Source of the DNA: JAPOUP01 sp965203605
Lineage (GTDB): Bacteria; Pseudomonadota; Alphaproteobacteria; Rhodobacterales; Rhodobacteraceae
Direction of reading: 5' to 3'
Assembly (NCBI GenBank): GCA_965203605.1
Contig: OZ241902.1
Span: 1,612,001 to 1,676,000, forward strand
Length of the DNA: 64,000 nucleotides
The notes under the pieces are model-generated. The model did no database searches. It worked only from the letters and a program-made list of their open reading frames with translations, and was not told the origin of the DNA. Position numbers and translations under genes: made by a program. Of the stretch, positions 17,044 through 24,091 are shown piece by piece. How positions within the stretch are numbered: the stretch's first letter is position 1; each line of letters starts with the position of its first letter.

Positions 17044-17883
17044 TCATTCGTGCAGCAACCTTAACCGAGATTTCAATGTCCGATCAACCGAAGCCAGAAG
17101 CTCGTCCGGGAAATCCACTGGAAGCCGACCGAAAACCTTATCGACGGTCCGCCCTGACGTATCTCGGAGTTCCTCGAATGTCCCAATTACGGCATCCCGT
17201 GACAAACCTGATTGCACCGCTGTCTCCATAATGTGTCGCCCGACAATATTTGCCACCCTGTAGTGGTTCGACTTTCCGAAATGCATGGCAAGTCTGAAAT
17301 CTTTACTTTCGAACTGACGCGCATCGATAGCGGGCTGCACCGTCAATACATCATAGAGGGGCGTCATACGGAAACGCCCCCCGGGCATCAGCCCAAGACT
17401 GAAGTTCTTTGCATGCCCATCAATCGCCCCCAGTAACCAGAACAGGACATTGGCCTTGAAAAAGTCATACCGGTCTTTGCTGGGTTCATCACTGCCCAGC
17501 AGAATATCCATTATGGCTGCGATACCTGGCCCACCGTCATTTTGGTACTTTTGTGTGGATGCGACAGAAAGCGCCTGACAGCAATCTTCCTGAGGCAGCC
17601 GAATTAGGCGTCCATCAGACGTCAATCGTCGATCAAACCGCTCGACAATCAACGCCTTCCTGTCGCCGAACTGGGCCATTTCCACACTCGCCGTACGCAG
17701 ACCAGAACCATTCATCAGCTGTAAGCAGAGATATTCGTTCTCGACACTATTTGTGAGATCCACGCCGTTTGGAAGCCTGCCGACCTGCGGCTTGATAATA
17801 TGGGTTGTTGGCGTGGTTCCTGTAGGTTTGATCCAATCGCCATTGTGAAGGAGCAGCGCTGTCTTTTCCTGAGCACCCGCAAC
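17044..17883 (-). pseudogene. hipA: HipA-family kinase toxin, 3' part (interrupted gene)
   Basis: The C-terminal 279 codons of a HipA-like Ser/Thr kinase, separated from its N-terminal part by an IS630-like element. It starts at VAGAQEKTALLL (ATP-binding loop), then TPTTHIIKP, the catalytic loop GAIDGHAKNFSL with its Asp, and LYDVLTVQP, which carries the metal-binding Asp. E. coli HipA phosphorylates glutamyl-tRNA synthetase and induces persistence. Removing the inserted element and one copy of the 3-bp repeat joins this part in frame to the 155 codons at 19125-19589, giving 434 residues, the normal HipA length. No other damage is visible in this half. Confidence 0.9.
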
Positions 17884-17886
17884 TGA

Positions 17887-19124
17887 TACCAAACCAAATT
17901 AATAATGTGCCCAGAACAAAGACTGAACATCATGCTGTGTGACACGGCAATATTCTGCGTGTGACCGGTGGCGCCGTCCTGTATCCTGTGCCTTGGAAAC
18001 ATGCATAAGGAGAGAACGGCATGCCTGCGAAAGTCATGGTGTCGCGCACCGACCACACACCCGGACACCTACGCGAACTGGCCCGGAAACACAGGTTCCG
18101 CGACCGCCGTCGCAGGCTGCGCGCGATCGCGCTGGTCACCGGGGGCAGGCTGTCGCGGACCGGGGTGGCCTCCGCCGTCGGCGTGGGCGTCCGGACGCTC
18201 CGCGACCGGGTCGTCCGGTACAACGCCGGTGGCCTGGACGGCCTTCGGGACGCCGCCCGGCCGGGGGCGCCGCCGAAGCTGGAAAGCGGGCAGGCCGGGG
18301 AGGTCGCGTCGTGGCTGGATGGGGGGCCGGACCCCGACGCGGGCGGGCCCTCCCGCTGGACCGTCGCCGACGTCCGGGCGCGGATCGCGGGCAGCTTCGG
18401 GTGGGGTGCACGCTGGAGGGCGCGCGCCGGCCGGTGCGGAGGCTGGGCTTCCGGCACATGTCCCCGCGGCCCGTCCACCCGAGGGCGGACCCCGCCGCCC
18501 GGGAGGGATTCGGCGGGGATTCCGTCCGGTTGGCGCGGGAGGCGGTGCCCGACGGCGTGGCCCCGGAGGATGTGCCCGTATACCTGCAGGACGGGGCGCG
18601 GGTGGGACAGAAGGGCATGCTGCCGGGGGTGTGGGCGCGGAAAGGGACGCGCCCGCGCGTCGTGCGGGACCACCGGTACGGACACCTGTACCTGTTCCCC
18701 CCCGCCTGCCCCGCCACCGGCGACGCGGTCGGGCATGTCTGCGGCAGGGCCAGCACCGGGGAGACGGACCGGCACCTCCGGGAGATCGGGGAGCGGGTCC
18801 CCGCCGGAAAGCGCGCCCTGGTGGTCCCCGGCGGGGCGGGCCGGCACCGGTCGGGGGACCTGGGGATCCCCGCCAACGTCTCCCTGCCCAGGCTGCCGCC
18901 CACGGCCCGGAACTGAACCCGGGCGGGACGGTGTTCCCCCTCCTGAAGCATCGGCATTTCGCCAACCGGGTGTCCGCAGGCGCGGAACATGTCCGGGAGG
19001 TGGTCGAGCACGTCTGGGACGCCTTCATCGGCCGGAAGGGCGAGATCACGTGGATCACCACGAGGGAATGGGCGGTGCCGTGAGATCAGGGGCGCCTATC
19101 GGCAATGATTTATTTGGTTTGGTA
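17887..19124 (+). mobile_element. degenerate IS630-family element inserted in hipA, 1238 bp
   Basis: Ends are inverted repeats beginning TACCAAACCAAAT on both sides (17887-17899; reverse complement of 19112-19124), with further partial matches inside. The flanks carry a 3-bp direct repeat TGA (17884-17886 and 19125-19127); collapsing it restores hipA exactly. IS630 elements usually duplicate TA, and a TA is present at each terminus, but treating TA as the duplication would leave hipA out of frame. The transposase inside is broken. The element is much more GC-rich than its flanks. Confidence 0.85.
18021..19083 (+). pseudogene. IS630-family transposase, frameshifted and catalytically dead
   Basis: The reading frame moves through all three frames. 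From 18021 it shows an IS630 helix-turn-helix region (RTLRDRVVRYNAGGLDGLRD). Around 18400 it continues in the frame containing VRRLGFRHMSPRP, YLQDGARVGQKGML, ARKGTRPRVV and HVCGRASTGETDRHLREIGE. After about 18900 it ends in the frame with LLKHRHFANRV and AEHVREVVEHVWDAFI. Besides at least two frameshifts, the second catalytic Asp is lost (VVPGGAG where relatives have LDGAG) and the catalytic Glu is lost (LNPGGTVF in place of LNPVETVF). It cannot encode an active enzyme. Confidence 0.85.
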
Positions 19125-19589
19125 TGAAATCCGGAGATCATTCTCGCGGCGAATACCCAACGGTGCGGCGTCGAGGTCTCCGAGGATTGCCGCGATTTGC
19201 GCTTCATCGACCCGCTCACCAGTGAGTTCGGTAGCTGGTTGTGGCTCCTGGCCATCGGGTAGAAACTGCAGTGCTCCGATGCAATCGCGCCCGATCTGCG
19301 ACAGCAGGCTAAAGACGTCTACACCCTCGGCCCCGACACGTTCCGCGATCCGTCGGCGGATGAGGTCGCTGTCGGGCAGTAGGTTTTCAAATACAGCCAA
19401 AACAGGTGCGCCGCGGTAGCGGCTCTCCTGCAAGGGCAATGACAGGGATACCGGAAGTCGATGTTCCCATTCGAGCCAGTTTTGCGCGTAGGCGAAACTC
19501 ACACCGCCTCCCGGTTCGCGGACCAGTTGCCCCACGAGCCGAGAATTCAGAAACACATTCAATGGGCTGTAGCTGCGCTTGCGACCCAT
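19125..19589 (-). pseudogene. hipA: HipA-family kinase toxin, 5' part (interrupted gene)
   Basis: The first 155 codons of hipA: an N-terminal subdomain with LNVFLNSRLVGQLVRE, LPVSLSLPLQ and APVLAVFENLLPDS, then IGRDCIGALQFLP, typical of the HipA N-terminal domain. The ATG at 19589 is one base after the hipB stop codon, as expected for a coupled hipBA operon. The last intact codons are CGG ATT TCA (Arg-Ile-Ser). That Ser lies where E. coli HipA has its autophosphorylated Ser150, just before the VAGAQEKTALL loop. After the element boundary the frame runs a few codons into the IS and stops. Confidence 0.88.
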
Positions 19590-19590
19590 A

Positions 19591-19826
19591 TCAGAGAATA
19601 TCCTCAAACGCGTCTGACGCGCCCTTGCTGCGTTCCGTCACAGTGATTTCAAGTTCCAGCGCTGCCATGAGATCGAAGACCGTTTCCAGCTTTGTGCCGC
19701 TGTTGCCGTTTTCAGTCCTGGAGATCGTTTCCTGCCAGACACCGCTTAAGGAGGCCAGTTGCTTCTGGGTAAGGTTCTTTTGCTTACGGACCTGACGAAT
19801 TGCGTGGCCCATATTTCTTGGCGTAC
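19591..19826 (-). pseudogene. hipB: HipB-family antitoxin/repressor, 3' part (interrupted gene)
   Basis: A Xre-type helix-turn-helix antitoxin. The recognition region is AIRQVRKQKNLTQKQLASLSGVWQETISRTENG. The gene is cut by IS copy 2 after its seventh codon; the missing 5' codons are at 21332-21351. Restored, it is 83 residues long, a normal HipB size. The remaining part could still be translated from the internal ATG at 19812 (MGHAIRQVRKQ) or from a GTG inside the IS end at 19839, so a nearly complete DNA-binding domain may be made, but separated from its native promoter and operator. Confidence 0.85.
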
Positions 19827-21331
19827 GAGCCTCTTGCACAATTACTGCGGTTCGGGCAGCCGCGGCAAGCCTTTCGGTTCCGCCAGGGTCGCGGCACCGG
19901 ATCCGACGGGTGCCCGGGGCGTCTGCACGGGCCAGGGTGTGGCGGAATGCCGCAGTTGGTGGCCCGACGGGCGCCGTCCGCGCATGGCTGGCCGCGCCGT
20001 CCCCTCCGGGGCGGCGTCCGTGGCGGACGGATCTGCCGGAACGGACGGTGTCAGATGGTGAGCCGCATCAGCTGTTCCACCGTCAGGGCCAGCACGCCGA
20101 AGAACAGGTGGCAGGCCACCTTGGCGTGCCCACGGACGCGGACGTGCCGGGCACCGTAGGAGTCCTTCAGGGCCGAGTTCACCCGCTCGACGCTGGAGCG
20201 CTGCCGGTAACGGACGCGGTCGTGGCGTATGTGGCCCGCTTTCCGCTGCGCCAGCGCCTCTTTCCTGAGGCGCTCCTTCAGCGCCGCGTCGCGTCGCGGG
20301 TTGGTGTCGGTGATCGCCACGCGCCCCGTCAGGTAGGCGTGGAACCCGATCTCCAGCGAGTCGTAGGCCGCGTCCATGAGCTCGTAACAGTGGTCCACCC
20401 GCAGCGCCGTCATCCTCGAAAGAGGGATCGCGGCCTGGCTGTCGTGCAGCGACGCCGAGGTCAGGATGCAGCTGACGGGGACGTCCCCATCGGCCGCGTC
20501 GATATGCAGTTTGTACCCCCTCCAGCTCTCTTTGTACCCCTTGGCGTTGCGTTTCGTCCCGGTGTCGCAGGCTTTCGGCAACTCGGCGGCCATCTCCGCG
20601 GCGGTCATCCCGTCCCGCAGCTGCCGCTCCAGCCGGGTCGGCTCCCTCGGCACCTCCTCCCCCTTTTTCGGGCGTCCGCGCTTTCGCTTCGGCCGCTCCT
20701 GCGGCTTCGGCTTCGGCGCCGGCCTCTCCCGCCCGACGATCGCCGTGGAGTCCCTGGAGATGTGGCCCACGACCGAGCCGGCATACGCGGAGCGGACCAG
20801 CGCCTCGTGCATCCGCTCCGGCAGACGGGTCTCCGCGAACCAGGCGAAGGCGCGGGAGAACGTCGATTCACTGGGAACCTCCGACACGCGGGACCAGCCG
20901 CACAGGCGCCGCAGCGTCGGGTCGTACAGCAGCCGGTCGACCAGCACCACCGTGGTCGGCATGTCCCACACCGCCTTCGCGACGAAGGCCCGCGCCAGCG
21001 CCCTGCGGTCGGCGGGCGGGTTGCCGACGCCCCGGTGGCTGTAGTGGACGTGCCTTTCCACCTCCACCAGGTCCAGGACGGCGATGAACCTGCCGTGCCT
21101 CACGCCCGGCGGGCCGACCTCCCCGGCGAGGGACGGGAAAAGTTCCCCTTGAAACCGCTGCCAGGCATCTGATATGGATGATCGCAGGGACATGGAGCCG
21201 TCTCCCCGTATGTTGTGGCTGTAACACCCGCTCCATACCAGAGGGACGGCTCCATATCCAGGCCCCCGATCAGAAAAAAGCGCCCGTTTCCGAAAAAAAA
21301 CCGCCTGATCGGGGAGTTCTGCAAGAGGCTC
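19827..21331 (-). mobile_element. IS copy 2, IS4/IS5-superfamily DDE element, 1505 bp
   Basis: Second complete copy of the element at 2402-3906, same orientation, same 12-bp terminal repeats (GAGCCTCTTGCA). Its own 4-bp target duplication GTAC is at 19823-19826 and 21332-21335. It is inserted in codon 7 of hipB. The two copies differ at four bases that I can see: three within four positions of each other in the codons after the first catalytic Asp, and one near the 5' end of the transposase gene. Independent target duplications show that each copy inserted by itself and the pair did not move as a composite transposon. Confidence 0.94.
20051..21193 (-). CDS. DDE transposase of IS copy 2 (apparently intact)
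   Basis: A 380-residue transposase with a DDE triad at Asp148 (HISRDSTAIV), Asp274 (ELMDAAYDS) and Glu336 (RSSVERVNSALKD). A basic, proline-rich insert runs at about 157-182. Unlike copy 1 it has Ser149-Thr150 after the first catalytic Asp, which is the usual DST context for this group, so this is the copy more likely to be active. The ATG at 21193 follows a short leader inside the IS. It would also be able to act on copy 1 in trans because the ends are identical. Confidence 0.92.
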   Translation of the reverse strand: MSLRSSISDAWQRFQGELFPSLAGEVGPPGVRHGRFIAVLDLVEVERHVHYSHRGVGNPPADRRALARAFVAKAVWDMPTTVVLVDRLLYDPTLRRLCGWSRVSEVPSESTFSRAFAWFAETRLPERMHEALVRSAYAGSVVGHISRDSTAIVGRERPAPKPKPQERPKRKRGRPKKGEEVPREPTRLERQLRDGMTAAEMAAELPKACDTGTKRNAKGYKESWRGYKLHIDAADGDVPVSCILTSASLHDSQAAIPLSRMTALRVDHCYELMDAAYDSLEIGFHAYLTGRVAITDTNPRRDAALKERLRKEALAQRKAGHIRHDRVRYRQRSSVERVNSALKDSYGARHVRVRGHAKVACHLFFGVLALTVEQLMRLTI

Positions 21332-21351
21332 GTACGAACGAGATGTTTCAT
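21332..21351 (-). pseudogene. hipB: first codons of hipB, cut off by IS copy 2
   Basis: Codes MKHLVRT up to the insertion point. With one GTAC copy removed it joins in frame to TPRNMGHAIRQVRKQ. The ATG at 21351 is preceded by a strong AGGAGAGGG ribosome-binding site, and the restored VRTPRN motif is what HipB-type N-termini usually show. This is therefore the true start rather than the internal ATG at 19812. Confidence 0.85.
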
Positions 21352-21371
21352 GATCCCTCTCCTGCTACAGG

Positions 21372-21389
21372 TATGATCTATAAATCATA
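21372..21389. promoter_or_regulatory. candidate HipB operator upstream of hipBA
   Basis: An inverted repeat TATGATCTATAAATCATA (arms TATGAT and ATCATA, 6-bp spacer) lies 20 bp upstream of the original hipB start codon on the minus strand. E. coli HipB binds similar short inverted repeats that overlap its own promoter. The assignment is by position and symmetry only. Confidence 0.5.
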
Positions 21390-22077
21390 AATTGAGAATA
21401 TGGCCACAGCATCATATACCTGACCCCGCCGCAGGCGCCGGCTCTGGCACGACAAGTCCTTGAAACGACAATATCCACAAGCCGACGATTGATGACGTGG
21501 CGACCCAACCTCGTGTGTTCAGAGAATCAGAAATGGAAGAAGGATGTGGCTGTGGAGAACTTTGGCGCGTCTTTCTGTGGAAAACATGCCCGTTGCTTTC
21601 CTCCGTCCCTCCGGTTCATTCCTGTGGCGGGACCGCCGCGGGCACCTGCAGGGAGTTCAGGAGCCATGCGTGGGTGACGGAGGCGCTCAAAACTCAAGGC
21701 CGCGGCCCTGTTCGTGACGCCCTACCACTCCCACGAAAGGGGGCCGACCAGTCATACGGACGGGCGGTTGCTGGAATGACTCCCGAAGGGAACGGACCTG
21801 CGCCGAATCACCGACGCACGAGGAAGGTCGACCGGATTTCGCTGGCGCGTCGAATCGAACCAAACGAATACTGTCGCGACAGGTCTAATTTTGCCACCAA
21901 TAGTATTCAATCCATTGATTTTATGCAATAACAATATGATCCAGCCGTCATGTTTTCCACGTCGGCGCACCACATTTTCCCACCGAAAGTTGCGATTCTT
22001 GCCTTCAGAGGATCGAATCCAGCTGCTCGGCGAGGGGATCCGGGCGTAAGACTTGGATTTGCGGGCGAATCACCCAC

Positions 22078-22100
22078 GAAAACGGCCTCAGGCCGTTTTC
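22078..22100. terminator. perfect palindromic hairpin downstream of the urease operon
   Basis: Two perfect 11-base arms, GAAAACGGCCT and AGGCCGTTTTC, with a one-base spacer. The stem is GC-rich and the arms end in runs of A and T on both strands, the layout of a bidirectional intrinsic terminator. It lies about 300 bp beyond the ureG stop codon. Confidence 0.55.
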
Positions 22101-22392
22101 CCGGAATCTGGCCGGAAAGACCGTATATCGCGCAATTTCAATGACTTGAAGTCAGGCGGCAAAAAAATGTGCCTGTCGCGTCAGATACGCTCCCTCCCCA
22201 CGGGACATCAGCCGTCCAGGGCACTGACCGACAGTGCATCGGAGACGGGACTCCGGCCTCCCAGCCATCTCCTCCGCCCAGGCCGTGCCGTAGCCCCGGC
22301 AATGGCCAGTGCCGCACTCCCGAATGGACATGGGCCACCCGCATCACACTGTCCCCCCGACCGAGCCTGACCACGTATCTTCGAAAGGCCCT

Positions 22393-23013
22393 TCATTTCA
22401 GACCCAGATTGCCAAGATCATCGATGTGGCGCAGGATCTCACTCACACCCAAGCCATATCTAAGCTGCGAAAACACATAGGTCCTCCCACCTCGCACCCT
22501 TTCCGCGTCGCGTTCCATGAATGCAAGATTCGCATCGACATAGGGAGCCAGATCCGTTTTGTTTATAACCAGAATGTCAGAGCGGGTGATCGCTGGCCCG
22601 CCCTTTCTCGGAATATCCTCTCCAGCCGCGACATCTATGACATAGATCGTCAGGTCGGCAAGTTCGGGAGAGAACGTCGCCGAAAGATTATCGCCGCCTG
22701 ACTCGATCAACACCAAGTCAAGATCGGGATGCACATCACAAAGATCGGCAATCGCCGCTAGGTTGATCGAAGCGTCCTCGCGGATCGCTGTGTGCGGGCA
22801 GCCGCCGGTCTCAACCCCCATTATCCGGTCAGATGACAGCGCCTGAAGCCGTACGAGGGCCTCAGCGTCCTCCTTTGTGTAAATGTCATTTGTCACAACA
22901 GCCATCGAAAGCCTGCTGCGGAGAGCCCCGCAGAGACTGGCGGTCAGCGTGGTCTTTCCAGCACCAACCGGTCCACCAATCCCAATGCGAAGAGGGCCGT
23001 TCGGACTTTTCAT
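22393..23013 (-). CDS. ureG: urease accessory GTPase UreG
   Basis: A SIMIBI-class GTPase that delivers nickel during urease activation together with UreD, UreE and UreF. The 206-residue protein has the P-loop GIGGPVGAGKTTL, the metal-binding CPH motif in VETGGCPHTAIRED, LIESGGDNL (Walker B) and NKTDLAPYV (guanine specificity). The ATG at 23013 overlaps the ureF stop codon (ATGA); an upstream in-frame extension to 23049 lies inside ureF and is not conserved-looking. It is the last gene of the urease operon. Length and motifs are typical. Confidence 0.97.
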   Translation of the reverse strand: MKSPNGPLRIGIGGPVGAGKTTLTASLCGALRSRLSMAVVTNDIYTKEDAEALVRLQALSSDRIMGVETGGCPHTAIREDASINLAAIADLCDVHPDLDLVLIESGGDNLSATFSPELADLTIYVIDVAAGEDIPRKGGPAITRSDILVINKTDLAPYVDANLAFMERDAERVRGGRTYVFSQLRYGLGVSEILRHIDDLGNLGLK

Positions 23014-23642
23014 GTACGGAAAATCCTCGAATCCTGGGTTTCGTGACACATTGAAGCGATGTCTGTCAGAAAGGCAGTGGACGCTAGATCTGCCAGATTT
23101 CCGACGCTCGTCCCTGTCGCAACGTCCGGGCAGCGCAGTGTCAGCCTCCGAAGGATGGCCTGCCCTTGCCGCTGACCAACGGAAAGCAATCTCTGTCCAG
23201 CAGCGACAAGGTTTGACAGAAATGCATGCAGGTAGAGTTTCTGGGTGAGTTCCAGCGGCAGGTCACGCTGGGCGGCTGCGGCGCCTAGCGCAACCGGATA
23301 GGTCAACTGCGTCGCCTCAACACCCCAAATCTTCAAAGCCTCGCCAAGAGCGTTGCCCTGTGCATCCGTCTCCAATCGCCGCTCAGCGGATGCGGCAATG
23401 GCACGTGCTGTCTGGTCAACCAACAGAAGATCCTTGCGCGATTCGGCATTGAACGCGCAGGCCAGAAGCAGGGAATCCGTATAGCCAGTGCCAAACAGGA
23501 GGACGTCTTCCAGCCACGCTTCAAGGCTGGCCCCATCGTTCACCCACCCTTGATTCACCGCACCTGCCAGCCCATGACTGTAGGCAAAGGCACCCACCGG
23601 AAAGGCCGGGGAAAGCCATTGGGTCAGGGTTAGAATCTGCAT
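23010..23642 (-). CDS. ureF: urease accessory protein UreF
   Basis: An all-helical 210-residue accessory protein that binds the UreD-apourease complex and recruits UreG. Visible family features are LTQWLSPAFPVGAFAYSHG at the N-terminus (the conserved SP.FP.G.F.YS.G region), LEAWLEDVLLFG and the C-terminal RCPDVATGTSVGN. The ATG at 23642 comes one base after the ureE stop, so I prefer it to ATGs further upstream that lie within ureE. The stop overlaps the ureG start. Confidence 0.95.
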   Translation of the reverse strand: MQILTLTQWLSPAFPVGAFAYSHGLAGAVNQGWVNDGASLEAWLEDVLLFGTGYTDSLLLACAFNAESRKDLLLVDQTARAIAASAERRLETDAQGNALGEALKIWGVEATQLTYPVALGAAAAQRDLPLELTQKLYLHAFLSNLVAAGQRLLSVGQRQGQAILRRLTLRCPDVATGTSVGNLADLASTAFLTDIASMCHETQDSRIFRT

Positions 23643-23643
23643 A

Positions 23644-24081
23644 TCAGTGTACATGGGGATGGATACGGCCGTGACCGTAGGCCCCACCTTCTGGACTGAA
23701 GGGTCCGGTCACTGCAGCGACAGATGCCCCAAGTCTCTGCAACATGTCGCGCATCACGTGATTTCGCGGAATCAATAGCCGGTTGGCTTCGATCTGGCAA
23801 GGCGTGTGGCGATTGCCGATATGCCAGGCGAGCCGGATCAGATCGCCCGTAACTTCGAAAAGCTCCTCCTCTGCTGGCATGATGCCGACAGAGCGACCAT
23901 CATCCAGGATGAACGCTTGGTGTTGATAAACGGAGGTCATCCGGGGCAGATCCACGAGAAAACTCAGACCGCTTGCGGTGGTCAGCACCCTGCGACGCAG
24001 CAGCCGCGCCTCATAACTCAGAACAACCAATTCATCGGTCTGTCCTGAACGCTCCACCTTTCGACTGACGGGAAGAGTCAT
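23644..24081 (-). CDS. ureE: urease accessory nickel metallochaperone UreE
   Basis: A 145-residue nickel chaperone that hands Ni2+ to the UreG-UreF-UreD complex. It has the UreE N-terminal domain, then LIRLAWHIGNRHTPCQIE, the conserved WHIGNRHTP motif that carries the dimer-interface metal-binding His. The C-terminus is short but His-containing (GHGRIHPHVH), a much reduced version of the poly-His tail in some species. The gene lies 10 bp after ureC. Confidence 0.95.
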   Translation of the reverse strand: MTLPVSRKVERSGQTDELVVLSYEARLLRRRVLTTASGLSFLVDLPRMTSVYQHQAFILDDGRSVGIMPAEEELFEVTGDLIRLAWHIGNRHTPCQIEANRLLIPRNHVMRDMLQRLGASVAAVTGPFSPEGGAYGHGRIHPHVH

Positions 24082-24091
24082 TTCGGGCTCA

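Larger units (their letters stand above)
21352..22392. other. 1.04 kb without a gene between hipBA and ureG
   Basis: Apart from the hipBA regulatory region at the left and a palindromic terminator-like element at 22078-22100, I see no supportable gene. Short frames on both strands lack motifs and ribosome-binding sites. Part of it is AT-richer than the flanking genes (around 21880-21930). Confidence 0.5.

Noticed and set aside
18021..19083. Functional IS630 transposase made by programmed frameshifting
   Set aside because: Two frame changes would be needed, and two of the three catalytic acidic residues are replaced by Gly.
17887..19124. TA target duplication for the IS630-like element
   Set aside because: Joining the flanks at TA would leave two extra bases and put hipA out of frame, whereas a TGA duplication restores a full-length HipA exactly.
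2402..21331. Composite transposon formed by the two IS copies
   Set aside because: Each copy has its own intact 4-bp target duplication (CCCA and GTAC), so they inserted independently. Later recombination between them remains possible.
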